Part shown: positions 1 to 10,470 of the stretch, piece by piece
Layout of the letters: each line of letters starts with the position of its first letter
Position numbering within the stretch: the stretch's first letter is position 1
From: Marsupella aquatica
Taxonomy: Eukaryota; Marchantiophyta
Length of the DNA: 64,000 bases
Assembly (NCBI GenBank): GCA_973895155.1
Contig: OZ316897.1
Coordinates: 7,006,001 to 7,070,000, forward strand
Direction of reading: 5' to 3'
Made by a program: the position numbers and the translations under genes
Notes under the pieces: model-generated
Databases searched by the model: none
What the model saw: only the letters and a program-made list of their open reading frames with translations
Told to the model about the DNA's origin: nothing

Positions 1-2
1 TT

Positions 3-1355
3 GCGCTCGGCATCTTTGGAGAGGAGTTGGAGGTAGGACCCTTTTTCCATAGGGAGCAGTTGGAGAAGCACCAATTAGAAGAAGCGGTGGCTTTAGAGAG
101 AAGCAAGAAGGACGAGGTCATTCGGCGGCTTAGGAGGATGGGAGCCGAGATTTAAGATCTAAGGGCGGCCAAGAAAGCCCAAGATGAACTGCGGATTAAA
201 CGACATGAGCTGAACATCATGCAGGGGCAGTTGGACGCCGCGCAGGCTGATAATCAGAATATCAAGGATAAACTGACTCAGACGCAGGAAGAGTTGGCCG
301 ACACGATCAAAGAAAGGGAAAAGTGGAAGCAAGAGCTGAAGAATACAGAGGAGGCCCACATAACAGCCAACAGCCGGGCCATGGCGGAGACCCAAAGAAA
401 GGAATGGGCGTTGAAAGGGGAGCTCGAGAAAATCCACGGAGCCCTTGAGCAGAAGGAGGTCGAGTTAGGGAAATCCTATCAAGGGATTATGGCGCTGCAG
501 CAGGAGCTTGCGTCCCTAACGGCCAGCTTCAAGGCCGACCTAAGGGAGAAGGACGAGATGCTCGAACAGACTTACGCCAAGATGAACCAGATGGAGTCTG
601 TCATCATTGCAGAGCTCGACAAGGAGCTAAGAGCAACCCAGGAGGAGAAGGCTACCTTGAAGAAGGAATTGGAGGAAGCCCACAGGGAGCAGGAGGAGGC
701 CAAAAACGAGCTGGAGGGGGCACGTAAGGACCTGGATGAAACCCAAGAGGAGTTGGAGGAAATCACGACGAAGATGGAGAACCTACAGCGGCGGGCCGAC
801 AACCAAACAGAGCGGCTGAAGAAACAAGCCGCAGTATTTAAATGCTTAGCTGCAGCAGGTCCATCTCCTGTTGGGACAAACCAGTTACCAGGGGTGGTAA
901 TTGCCGAAGGACAAGCCGCGCCACCTGCACCAGTGCCGGAGGTAAGTGGGAAGGGGAAGGGACCAGCTGCCGAGCCACCAACGAAGAAGAAGCGGAAACC
1001 TTCAGGGTCAAGGAGTAATACGACTTCACAGGCCGTGGTGATCAAGGAGGTAGACCCAGCACCGACCCCAGACAGGGTCACGGCTAAGGATCCAACTACC
1101 CTAGGGGAAGGGGAAGCCGAAGCCGTGGGGGTGGCTGAAGCCGAAGCCGTGGGGATGGCTGAAGCCGAAGCCGTGGGGGTGGCTGAAGCCGAAGCCGTGG
1201 GAGTTGTCGAGGCTGAAGCCGAAGGTGGACCCAGTCAGGCCGATGGAGAGTTGACTCGGTCAAGGGCAGGTAATCTGTCAGTAGGCGGGCCAACGGCAGT
1301 GGCTGAGGAGGAAGTGTTGGGGGCGTCCATTGAGGATCCACCACCGGTGTCGTGA
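3..1355 (+). pseudogene. LTR-unit coiled-coil protein, copy 1, one stop codon
   Basis: One reading frame runs from the window edge to TGA at 1353-1355, broken only by TAA at 153-155. After that stop, 378 residues are open from the Met at 219. The protein is almost continuous Glu/Lys/Gln-rich heptads (long coiled coil) to about residue 205, then a Pro/Ala-rich region, a basic stretch TKKKRKPSG that looks like a classical nuclear signal, and an acidic Ala/Glu/Val repeat tail. The minus-strand copy has a sense codon at the stop position, so the stop is a decay mutation. I know no function for it. The same architecture occurs in the LTR ORF of element A. A myosin-like or other host coiled-coil gene is unlikely because the frame recurs in repeated units. 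Confidence 0.6.
1113..1208 (+). repeat. 24-bp in-frame minisatellite, 4 units
   Basis: Four tandem 24-bp units encode an eight-residue Glu-Ala-Glu-Ala-Val-Gly-Val/Met-Ala repeat in the tail of the coiled-coil ORF. Copies 2 and 3 lack the expansion, so it arose in this copy alone. The frame is kept because the unit is a multiple of three. Confidence 0.85.
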
Positions 1356-2006
1356 CGGTGCAAGGGCGCCGTTCCTTTTAGGGAGGGCGGACGTGGAGGG
1401 AGGAGGCGTGAGTGGGCAGGGCGGGCACGGATCTCCACGTTTAGGATTAGGATCAGAACCAGGAGCGGCCCTGACACTTAGCTTAGTGGGATTGCGGTCC
1501 CACTGGTAGGAGCAACACTTGTGCTCCTGCCTTGCTGTACATAGGTAGATTCGGGCAAGTAGATTACTGTTAAGTAGATTAGGCTTACGATGCAAAGAAT
1601 GGCGGATCCACTACCAGGATAAGTACCTGGGCAGCGGGGAGCTCAGGGCCTCTTCTTTAGCAAGTTTTTAGTTTGCACCAGCCGGGCTGGGATCAAGTAG
1701 TACGAGAAGCTCTCGGTTAGTCATACAGTGACCCTTGTGTATATTCATGTTTCCTCATGCCTAAGAGCTGAATAGAGTTGGCCTCACGGCTTAGTTCGCA
1801 GAACTTGTGTATGAGATGTACTGTTTGTATGGCAAGTGCATGGTATGACTCAGTCAGAATGAGTCATTTTGCTATTTGTGTGTCGCATTAACTTGTGTGA
1901 AGAGTGCCCACATCAACAGAAGGAAGGAAAGTAAGCAGGGGAGTGAGAGTTGGATGTGTCGAGCTGAGAGAGGTCTTAGCGGCTTAACCAAGCCTATTGG
2001 GGATCA

Positions 2007-2034
2007 TTCCGGCGGCGGAATCCAAACATACCTA
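2007..2034 (+). promoter_or_regulatory. 28-bp LTR motif, family E copy 1
   Basis: TTCC, 6 nt, GGAA, 2 nt, then CAAACATACCTA. The TTCC/GGAA arms form a small dyad. The same 28-bp layout recurs in four LTR families in this window, always downstream of the LTR ORF where one is present. The role is unknown. Confidence 0.6.
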
Positions 2035-2276
2035 ACAAGACGGAGGGGAAGACAGGGGAAGACAGGGGAAGGCCTATATTAGGCCGGCTACGTATCTCAT
2101 GACCCGATGAAGGATCTGTCCAGTATATGTGTGTAAAATGTTAATAGTAGTAGTAGAAGGTTAGCAGCGTCCCATGCCGCTAAGCCGCGGAAACGGCCTC
2201 GCCAAGCACGAAACCTGCGGGAATCGGCTTGAGCTGGGGGGTTTCTTGGGTTTAGGGAGCCATGGGACGCACCACA

Positions 2277-3464
2277 GCGGCCAAGAAAGCCCAAGATGAA
2301 CTGCGGATTAAACGGCATGAGCTGAACATCATGCAGGGGCAGTTGGACACCGCGCAGGCTGAGAATCAGAATATCAAGGATAAACTGACTCAGACGCAGG
2401 GAGAGTTGGCCGACACGATCAAAGAGAGGGAGAAGTGGAAGCAAGAGCTGAAGAATACAGAGGAGGCCCACATAACAGCCAACAGCCGGGCCATGGCGGA
2501 GACCCAAAGAAAGGAATGGGCGTTGAAGGGGGAGCTCGAGAAAATCCGCGGAGCCCTTGAGCAGAAGGAGGCCGAGTTAGGGAAATCCTATCAAGGGATT
2601 ATGGCGCTGTAGCAGGAACTTGCGTCCCTGACGGCCAGCTTCAAGGCCGACCTAAGGGAGAAGGATGAGATGCTCGATCAGACTTACGCCAAGATGAACC
2701 AGATGGAGTCTGTCATCATTGCAGAGCTCGACAAGGAGCTAAGAGCAACCCGGGAGTAGAGGACTACCTTGAAACAAGAACGGGAGGAAGCCCAGAAGGA
2801 ACTAGAGGAGGCACGCAAGGACCTGGATGAGACCCAGGAGGAGTTGGAGGAAATCACGAGGAAGATGGAGAACCTCCAGCGGCGGGCCAACAACCAAACG
2901 GAGCGGCTGAAGAAACAAGCCGCAGTATTTAAGTGCTTGTCTTCATCAGGCCCAACTCCAATTGGGGCAACCAAGTTACCAGGAGTGGTACTGGCCGAAG
3001 AAAAAGCCGCGCCACCTGCACCAGTGCCGGAAGTAAGTGGGAAGGGGAAGGGACCAGCTGCCGAACCAGAAAAGAAGAAAAAGCGGAAACCTTCAGGGTC
3101 AAGGAGTAATCCGACTCCACAAGCTGTGGTGACCAGGGAGGTAGAACCAGCACCATCCTCCGGCATGAATACGGCAATAGATCCCGCTATCATCACAGGT
3201 GGGGGTGGTGCGGCCCAAGCCGAACTACTCAGTAATGAGGCCGGTATTCCAGATCCGCCTCTTGAGCAGGCCAAGGAGACCATAGCCGAGGCTGAGGCCG
3301 TAACCGATTCCCGAGCCGATGCCGACGCCGATGGTGGACCCAGTCAGGCCGATGGAGAGTTGACTCAGTCAAGGGCAGGTAATCTGTCAGAGAATGAACC
3401 TACGGCAGTGGCTGAGGAGGAAGCGTTGGGGGCGTCCATTAAGGATCCTCCACCGGTGTCGTGA
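2277..3464 (+). pseudogene. LTR-unit coiled-coil protein, copy 2, two stop codons
   Basis: Same frame and product as copy 1. It is broken by TAG at 2610-2612 (a Gln codon in copies 1 and 3) and TAG at 2757-2759 (a Glu codon elsewhere); the frame otherwise stays open to TGA at 3462-3464. The coiled coil, the lysine-rich block (EKKKKRKPSG) and the acidic tail are present. The tail lacks the 24-bp expansion and carries a separate stretch of Asp/Ala codons. Confidence 0.65.
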
Positions 3465-4116
3465 TGGCGCAAGGGCGCCGTTCCTTTTAGGGAGGGCGGA
3501 CATGGAGGGAGGAGGCGTGAGTGGGCAGGGCGGGCGCTGATCTCCAAGTTTAGGATTAGGATCAGGACCAGGAGCGGTCCTGACACTTAGCTTAGTGGGA
3601 TTGCGGTTCCACTGGTAGGAGCAACACTTGTGCTCCTGCCTTGCTGTACATAGGTAGATTCGGGCAAGTAGATTACTGTTAGGTAGATTAGGCTTACGAT
3701 GCAAAGAATGGCGGATCCACTACCAGGATAAGTACCTGGGCAGCAGGGAGCTCAGGGCCTCTTCTTTAGCAAGTTTTTAGTTTGCACCAGCCGGGCTGGG
3801 ATCAAGTAGTACGAGAAGCTCTCGGTTAGTCATATAGTGACCCCTGTGTATATTCATGTTTCCTCATGCCTAAGAGCTGAATAGAGTTGGCCTCACGGCT
3901 TAGTTCGCAGAGCTTGTGTATGAGATGTACTGTTTGTATGGCAAGTGCATGGTATGACTCAGTCAGAATGAGTCATTTTGCTATTTGTGTGTCGCATTAA
4001 CTTGTGTGAAGAGTGCTCACATCAACCAAAAGGAAGGAAAGTAAGCAGGGGAGTGAGAGTTGGATGTGTCGAGCTGAGAGAGGTCTTAGCGGCTTAACCA
4101 AGCCTATTGGGGATCA

Positions 4117-4144
4117 TTCCGGCGGTGGAATCCAAACATACCTA
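4117..4144 (+). promoter_or_regulatory. 28-bp LTR motif, family E copy 2
   Basis: TTCC-6 nt-GGAA-2 nt-CAAACATACCTA, one base different from copy 1 (GGCGGT in the spacer). Confidence 0.6.
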
Positions 4145-4273
4145 ACAAGACGGAGGGGAAGACAGGGGAAGGCCTAGATTAGGCCGGCTACGTATCTCAT
4201 GACCCGATGAAGGATCTGTCCAGTATATGTGTGTAAAATGTTAACAGTAGTAGTAGAAGGTTAGCAGCGTCCC

Positions 4274-5386
4274 ATGCCGCTAAGCCACGGAAACGGCCTC
4301 GCCAAGCGCGAAACCTGCGGGAATTGGCTTGAGCTGGGGGGTTTCTTGGGTTTAGGGAGCCATGGGACGCACCACACCCACATAGCAGCCAACAACCGGG
4401 CCATGGCGGAGACTCAAAGAAGGGAGAAGGCGTTGAAAGGGGAACTCGAGGATATCCGCGGAGCCCTAGAGCAGAAGGAGACCAAGTTAGGGAAATCCTA
4501 TCAGGCGATTATCGTGCTGCGGCAGGAGCTCGCATCCATGACGGCCAGCTTCAAGGCCGACCTCCGCGAGAAAGACGACCAGCTCAACCAGACTTATGCC
4601 AAGATGAATAAAATGGAGTCTGAGGTCGTTACGGAGCTCGACAAGGAGCTGAGAGCAACCCAGGAGGAGAGGGCTACCTTAAAGAAAGAGTTGGAGGAAG
4701 CCCAGAAAGAGTTGGAAGAAGCCCAGAAGGAGCTGAAGGAGGCAAGGAAGGACCTGGATGAATTGCAGGAGGAGTTGGAGGAAAGCACGCGGAAGATGGA
4801 GAACTTACAGCGGCGAGCCGATAACCAAACGGAGCGGCTGAAGAAACAGGCTGCAGTATTTAAGTGCTTGGCTTCCTCAGGACCAACTCCAATTGGGGCA
4901 ACCAAGTTACCTGGTGTAGTACTGGCCGAAGGAGAAGCCGAGACACTCGCACCGGTGCCGGAGGTAAGTGGCAAGGGGAAGGGGCCAGCTGCCGAACCAA
5001 AGAAGAAGAAGAAGCGGAAATCTTCTGGGTCAGGGAGTACTACGGCTCCTCAAGCCATCGGGACCAAGGAGGTAAACCCAACACCAACCTCCGGCATGGT
5101 CACGACAATGGATCCACCTGTCCAGGAAGGTGGGGATGGCAAGGCCGAGGCTGGGACAACTATTGATGAAGCCGTGGTAGCAAACCCACCACTAGAGCCA
5201 GTCGAGGAAACCATAGTCGGGGAAGCCGTGGCCGATACTGATGCCGAAGCCGAAGGTGGACCCAGTCAAGCCGATGAAGAGTTGACTCGGTCCGGGGCAG
5301 GTAATCTGTCAGAGGAAGGACTGACCGTAGTGGCTGCGGGGGAAGCGTTGGGGGCGACCATTGAGGATCCACCACCGGTGTCGTGA
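4274..5386 (+). CDS. LTR-unit coiled-coil protein, copy 3, open
   Basis: An open frame of 370 codons. The first 34 or so codons translate non-coding tail of unit 2, so the Met at 4274 is an accident of the junction; the family protein begins at 4377. From there to TGA at 5384-5386 no stop interrupts the coiled coil, the lysine-rich block (KKKKKRKSSG) or the acidic tail. A short heptad segment (AQKELEEAQKEL) is duplicated compared with copy 1. The N-terminal half of the full protein seen at 50.8-54.3 kb is missing, so this is an open fragment, not a complete gene. Confidence 0.5.
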   Translation: MPLSHGNGLAKRETCGNWLELGGFLGLGSHGTHHTHIAANNRAMAETQRREKALKGELEDIRGALEQKETKLGKSYQAIIVLRQELASMTASFKADLREKDDQLNQTYAKMNKMESEVVTELDKELRATQEERATLKKELEEAQKELEEAQKELKEARKDLDELQEELEESTRKMENLQRRADNQTERLKKQAAVFKCLASSGPTPIGATKLPGVVLAEGEAETLAPVPEVSGKGKGPAAEPKKKKKRKSSGSGSTTAPQAIGTKEVNPTPTSGMVTTMDPPVQEGGDGKAEAGTTIDEAVVANPPLEPVEETIVGEAVADTDAEAEGGPSQADEELTRSGAGNLSEEGLTVVAAGEALGATIEDPPPVS

Positions 5387-6313
5387 CGGTGCAAGGGCGC
5401 CATTCCTTTTAGGAAGGGCGGACGTGGAGGTAGGAGGCGTGAGTGGGCAGGGCGGGCTCAGATCTCCAAGTTTAGGCTGAGGATCAGGACTAGGAGATGA
5501 CCTTGACACTTAGATTAGTGGGATTGTGGATCCACTGGTAGGAGCAACACTTGTGCTCCTGCCTTGCTGTACATAGGTAGATTGTAGTTAGGTAGATTAC
5601 AGGTAGGATATATTAAGCTTACGCTGCTAAGAATTGGCGGATCCACTACCAGGATAAGTACCTGGGCAGCGGGGAGTCCAGGGCCTCTTCTTTAGCAAGT
5701 TTTTAGTTGCACCAGCAGGGCTGGGATCAAGTAGTAAGAGAAGCTCTCGGTTAGTTATACTATGACCCTTGTGTATATTCATGTTTCCTCATGCCTAAGA
5801 GCTGAATAGAGTTGGCCTCACGGCTTAGTTCGCAGAACTTGTGTATGAGATGTACTGTTTGTATGGCAAGTGCATGGTATAACTCAGTCAGAAGGAGTCA
5901 TTTTGCTATTTGTGTGTCGCATTAACTTGTGTGAAGAGTGCCCACATCAACTAATAGATGAAGGGAAGTAAGCAAGGGAGTGAGAGTTGGATGTGTCGAG
6001 CTGAGAGAGGTCTTAGCGGCTTAACCAAGCCATTTGGGGATCATTCCGGCGGCGGAATCCAAACATACCTAAAGGAAAACCGAGAGGGGAGGACAAGGGA
6101 AGGACGAGAATAGGCCGGCTATGTATCTCATGACCCGATGAAGGATCTGTCCAGTATATGTGAGTAAACTGTTAATAGCAATAGTAGTAGAAAGAAGTTA
6201 GCAGCGTCCCATGCCGCTAAAGCCGCAAAATCGGCCTCGCCAAGAGTAAAACCTGTGGGAATCGGCTTGTGAGAGGGGTTTCTTGGGTTTAGGGAGCCAT
6301 GGGACGCACCACA
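4377..6313 (+). repeat. Family E unit 3 (more strongly 5'-truncated)
   Basis: Begins at a point equivalent to about position 355 of unit 1, directly after the terminal ACCACA of unit 2, and ends at the same GGGACGCACCACA. It is more diverged from units 1 and 2 than they are from each other. Confidence 0.75.
6044..6071 (+). promoter_or_regulatory. 28-bp LTR motif, family E copy 3
   Basis: TTCC-6 nt-GGAA-2 nt-CAAACATACCTA, identical to copy 1. Confidence 0.6.
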
Positions 6314-6545
6314 GCTGGTCTTCCTTCCCGTTGGTTACCCATAGCCGCCGGTACTTAGCGCGCCCTAACCCTAATCGTGTTCCCTCCCCCGGCGTCCTTA
6401 CTTTCGGCCTCGGCTTGGGTTCCATAGTCACCCTTAATTGTTTATATTTCCCTGTTTTTGTTACTATACTAAGGTGTTTCCTAGGGTACACTCCTGATTT
6501 TACTATTTCAACTGGCTTAATGATTCCTGGCTAGGCATCACAGTT
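6314..6545. other. Unassigned spacer between E array and B arm
   Basis: About 230 bases with no recognisable gene. It is the DNA flanking the last E unit on the right. Confidence 0.5.
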
Positions 6546-9037
6546 TCATGCCTTGGAAAGAGAATTTTCTCCTGTTGACACGTGGTGAGTTGGGAGCGCC
6601 TGGTTCATAAGGACAGTTTTGAACCAAGGCGCGGAGGTTAGAGAAGATTTTGGTGTGAGGTTGATAGGAAGGAGGAAGTTGAGGGGAGTGTGTGTGCGCC
6701 AGGGAGTTCAAAGGGAAAGAGGAGAGAGATTCAGCCAAGTAGTGGACAGGGATTTTAAAACTTCAGGGAGAAATGCTGAGGCGCGCGATAGGTTGCCGAT
6801 CATTTTGGAAGGAAGAAAGAAAGAGAATTTTTGAGAAGTGCATCGCAGAACGGCGTTGGAGAGTTGAAAGGAGATGCGATTGTGAATGAAATCTCTCAAG
6901 GGGAGTTCAGAAAAAGAGATGGAAATCGATGGACTGGGAGGGTGTGCGCACGGGATCTGAATTCAGAGCTTTTGAGTGAATAGGGGACTTCAGCATACGA
7001 GAGGGAATGGAAGGGGGCGATGGTAAGTATTGAAGTGAATAGGAGGAAAGGAGAAATGGACAAGAATCAGGAGACTGAATAGAAAATGTTGTGGAAGAGA
7101 TGGAATGGAACTTGAGAACTATGGTGAAGAAATGGAAGGGAATTTGAGAGTTGTGATGAAGGCCGGAAGAATTAATGAGCGCAGTGAAGGAGGCAGGGAT
7201 CCATGATGGTGACCGATGAGTATTGAGATTGGAGACTTTAAACTTCGAGGAGAACAAGGAACATCAGGGAGAGGTCGCAGAACAGAATGAACCAAGCTGA
7301 AAGTAGTATCTCGAATGCAGCGGTCGATAAGTGACGGACCACCAGCATTGGGGCGGCAAATTGAAGAAAAGGATGACACGAAGAGTAGACAGTCGCAGGG
7401 CAACCATGGAGTGAGAACAGGGGAAAGGGAAAGAGAGAAAATAATTACGAGAAAAAGTGGCGAAGATAAAGATAGATCACAATATTGTAATTGATGATAA
7501 AGTGAGGAGCCGGAGGTTTCAGTGTAGAAATAGAGCGCGGCATTACGGTCGTCTTTGGAGAGCAAGCAAGTAGAGGATATAGGGATGAGTGGAGATGCAT
7601 CGGACCGGAGAAAAGAGGACAGAAAAAACTAAGCTTTACTGGCTATGTCACCAGCATGTTTGATTTGGTTAGGCCCTCGTTGAGAACGGGCCATCAAACG
7701 AGTTGAGAAATAAAGGAAAACTGAAAGCTATTAAAGGAGGTCGAGCGTCATGGTGGATTCAAGTGGAGCCTGAGAACGCTAAAGAAAATCTGCGAGAAGT
7801 TCACAAGATTGTTTGGGAATTTTGACTGAAGAAGATAATGAGGATCAGATGACGAAGGAGTTTTTTCTGAGAGCTAAAAGCTGAATTAAGGGAAAACTTG
7901 GGCAAAAACAGCAGACTAATGAATGAAAACAAAAAAGAATGAATAAGAGGAATGACTGATTCAAGAGAAAACAAAAATGGGAATTTGAGTGGATCGCCAT
8001 GTGTTCAAATAGGTTTGAGCAAAGCTAAGTGAAAACGATGAAGCGTCTCCGCTAAGGATCGTGAATTGTAATGAGAAGTTCAGTTTAACCAGTGTCATGA
8101 GGGACTAGTGAGAATAAATTTGAGAAGAAAGCGTTGCAGGACATCAAGCAAAATGTATTATAAGAAGATGGTATTCTGATAACCAAGTTTTTGAAGGGAG
8201 GGGAATTCTTGTACTAGAAAAACAAGGAGAAGAAGTGACTTTTTTATGAGATTAGTTAGGAAATTCCAGTTGGAAGTGTGGATTACATGCAGATTTCTGC
8301 ATCTAAAGTTATGGAGTTTTAATGGAGATTGTAGATTGATTGACTTACATTCATTCAACCAAGTGGAATCCGGTAGTTGAAACTATATTTAAGCTAGGGA
8401 CTATCCGTTACCATGGGGTTTGAGGTTACCGGCCGTAGGTTTTTTCTGTTGTGGGACTGGAAGCTTGAGGAGAGGAGGAAGAAAGGACAAGAGGAAGAGT
8501 GCAAGAAGAATGAGGACATGAAGGAAGCTCGCCGGAGACTGAAGTTGTGTTCAAAATGCCTGGCGGAAACCATTGATGAGCTTGAGACCGAGACCTGACC
8601 TGTTGACCTGAACTGAGTTTAGTATGGAGACCTGAGTTAGAGGATGAGCAACCAAATAAATCTTTTGTAAACCTGAACCAAAACTTCTTCTTTTTGAGAA
8701 TAAAGGAAACAAATGATGAGTTTGGGCTATTTTGTTGTGATGGAAACGATGAGATGTTGTTGTGGTAAAAATGCTTAGTTGTTGTTGAGATGAAAAAGAT
8801 GAGTTGAAGTTAATTGAAAGTTATGTATGGGCGTGATCATGAATACAAATTGTAAATGAAAGAAAGTGATGGATTAGTGTTTTAAATAAGAATGACTTAG
8901 TGTAATTTGGTATTTAAAATGAAAACTGAATAGGGTTAAAAGAAATTGAAACAACCTATGAAAATATGATGTTATGGCCAAGTCCCTAAAAACATAAAAA
9001 GTTTACTTTAACACCGCTTTAAACTGGTCCCCGGACA
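6546..9037 (+). mobile_element. Family B LTR, left arm (plus orientation)
   Basis: An AG-rich stretch of about 2.5 kb whose reverse complement recurs, diverged, at 25.45-30.0 kb. The right edge is set by CCGGACA followed four bases later by a primer-site-like TGGCGACC; the left edge is approximate, where similarity with the right arm fades. Apart from a conserved 61-codon ORF near its 3' end it holds no gene. Confidence 0.55.
8413..8598 (+). CDS. Small 61-aa ORF in B LTR (left copy)
   Basis: ATG in a good plant context (ACCATGGGG). The product is highly charged (many Lys, Arg, Glu) with a Cys-x-x-Cys (CSKC) near the C-terminus. The right B arm keeps the same ORF at 25869-26054 with about six residue changes in 61 and no stop or frameshift. 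I do not recognise the protein. It lies in the sense direction about 440 bases before the LTR end, so it could be a short leader ORF of the retroelement transcript or chance preservation. Confidence 0.4.
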   Translation: MGFEVTGRRFFLLWDWKLEERRKKGQEEECKKNEDMKEARRRLKLCSKCLAETIDELETET

Positions 9038-9041
9038 AGAG

Positions 9042-9061
9042 TGGCGACCATACTGGGGAAC
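9042..9061 (+). other. Primer-binding-site-like sequence, B left arm
   Basis: TGGCGACCATACTGGGGAAC begins four bases after the CA that ends the LTR. The pattern TGGCGACnnnnCTGGGGA is common downstream of plant Ty3 LTRs. I cannot name the tRNA with certainty. Confidence 0.5.
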
Positions 9062-9362
9062 TAGCGGATCATTAGTTTTAGGGACACGCGATTAGTGTAT
9101 GGGAAAGCCATTAGAAACTGTTGAACGTGAAGAGAATAGAGGCCCAAGTGAGACAAAGCTAAAAAGGGAAAATGAAGATAAGGCAAGTGTTTGAGAAGAG
9201 CGAGGAGAACGATCATTGAGGGCCATAGGTTCATTTAGGGTTGAGAGCTTAAGGGAGGCGAGCAGAAGGGCAGCCATGGGTCAAGGGAATTAGAAATGAG
9301 AATAGATAATAAGGGTTGCTTAAGATGAATGATTGATTGAATGAATGATTGATTGATTGATT

Positions 9363-9656
9363 GAGGGTGAGCTAGGTTTCTTAATCTCTTGAGGGGCAGT
9401 TTGACAGTGGCAGCTCAAGGAGCTGAGAGGCTGATCAACTGTGAATGGTTGGAAACAACTGATTTGTTGTGACCAAACATTCGAGGGAAGAGAGAGTGAA
9501 ACCATAGTTTGAGGGTTATCGGCTTGTGTATGGATTCAGACACGAGTCCTACTATAGAGAGTTTTTCTGAGGCTTTCAGAAAAGAGAAGACTATGGAGGA
9601 CATGATTAGGATGATGGCGGCTGCCATGCAGCTAATGAAGAGAGAGGATGCAGTTA
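9363..9656 (+). pseudogene. B leader and gag N-terminus, left arm
   Basis: Matches the reverse complement of the right arm at 24.84-25.1 kb: leader, then a gag start with Ser/Glu-rich residues and MAAAMQLMKRED. I counted about 11 differences in 130 bases. It ends abruptly after GATGCAGTTA, where sequence switches to the opposite strand of the same gag. A TGAT-rich simple repeat (9326-9363) just upstream has a counterpart in the right arm. Confidence 0.6.
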
Positions 9657-10271
9657 GTGAGCGTGATACACCCTCTTTTCCACTAAATGATTCTCTCAAA
9701 CCCTTTGTTTTACCTCTACTATCACCTCGAAACTTCCCTTCCCCTGCTGAATAGAGTTCACAAAAACAGGTGCTTTCCAACCAGCTTCTCTTCGCAAATA
9801 CTCAACATATCTCTTTTCACTCACCTCATCAAAACTAGTCCTTATACCACCACTCAACTCTGCCCTATCTCGTTCTGCTACATACACCCTTGGTTCATAC
9901 ATCATTGCTCCTACTTTTGCCTTCCCTCGATGCTTCTCAACAAGCACCTTCATCCCTCCCTTCCCAAAGTTCAATGGAACCCCTTCTCCATCGTCAAAGT
10001 ATGCCAGTCTCTTTTTCCCTGGCTCCCCTACAAACTTGACCCATTGTTCCCTCAGGGCCTCCGTCAATTCTCTACAATCATTTCTGGTATGATCCTTTGA
10101 ATCACACCACATGCACAACGCATTTGGCCTCCTCTCAGTTGGTTCTCTTCTCGGAACTTCGGTCCTCTGAGATCTCTGCTCTATCACATGGGAGGTCAAA
10201 AGCCTTTTACCTTTTGCTATCTTCTCTAGGTCAGTCGTACTCAACCCTGAGCTCAATCCTTCCACCTGCAC
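9657..10271 (-). pseudogene. B gag C-terminal half with zinc knuckle
   Basis: Minus-strand gag continuation, open for 191 codons (10271 to 9696). It contains a zinc knuckle, CMWCDSKDHTRNDC (C-x2-C-x4-H-x4-C), the nucleic-acid-binding motif of retroelement nucleocapsid, followed by a region leading toward protease. Its upstream half lies at 24135-24893: element A was inserted between them. At 9657 it joins head-on to a plus-strand gag start, so protease and polymerase of this B copy are missing. Confidence 0.65.
10267..10271. other. 5-bp target duplication of element A, left (TGCAC)
   Basis: TGCAC directly left of the LTR; the identical TGCAC follows the right LTR at 24130-24134. Five bases is the usual Ty3/copia integrase footprint. 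Confidence 0.9.
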
Positions 10272-10442
10272 TGTTGCACCCCTAACCCGGGCCTTAAATC
10301 CAGTTTAGTTCCATGGGGCGACTTTGACCACCAGTCCGGGTGAGGGTTCGGGCAGGGAGGTGTGTAGTGGCCTCGATTAGCCCTAAGTCGGGCTAAGGCA
10401 ATATACTTACTGGTATAACACTCACGCAACTCGTACTAGTCA

Positions 10443-10470
10443 TAGGTATATTTGTTTTCCACCGCTGGAA
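10443..10470 (-). promoter_or_regulatory. 28-bp LTR motif, element A 3' LTR
   Basis: On the minus strand: TTCC-AGCGGT-GGAA-AA-CAAATATACCTA. Spacing is identical to family E; the spacer bases differ. Confidence 0.6.

Larger units (their letters stand above)
1..2276 (+). repeat. Family E unit 1 (LTR-like, cut by window start)
   Basis: First of three head-to-tail units. Each holds a coiled-coil ORF followed by about 900 bases of non-coding sequence and ends at the same place, in GGGACGCACCACA. A longer minus-strand copy lies at 50.1-54.3 kb. The layout (ORF, then a 28-bp motif shared with the LTR of element A, then a CA terminus) suggests that the unit is part of a long LTR. That is inference: no gag, pol or primer site is attached to any copy here. 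Confidence 0.7.
2277..4376 (+). repeat. Family E unit 2 (5'-truncated)
   Basis: Starts abruptly at a point matching position 167 of unit 1, directly after the terminal CACCACA of unit 1, and runs to the same terminal sequence. It is about 2.1 kb and closely similar to unit 1 throughout, including the 3' non-coding part. Confidence 0.75.

Noticed and set aside
9687-10100. 137-codon plus-strand ORF
   Set aside because: It is antisense to the B gag zinc-knuckle frame on the minus strand, which is clearly the coding one.
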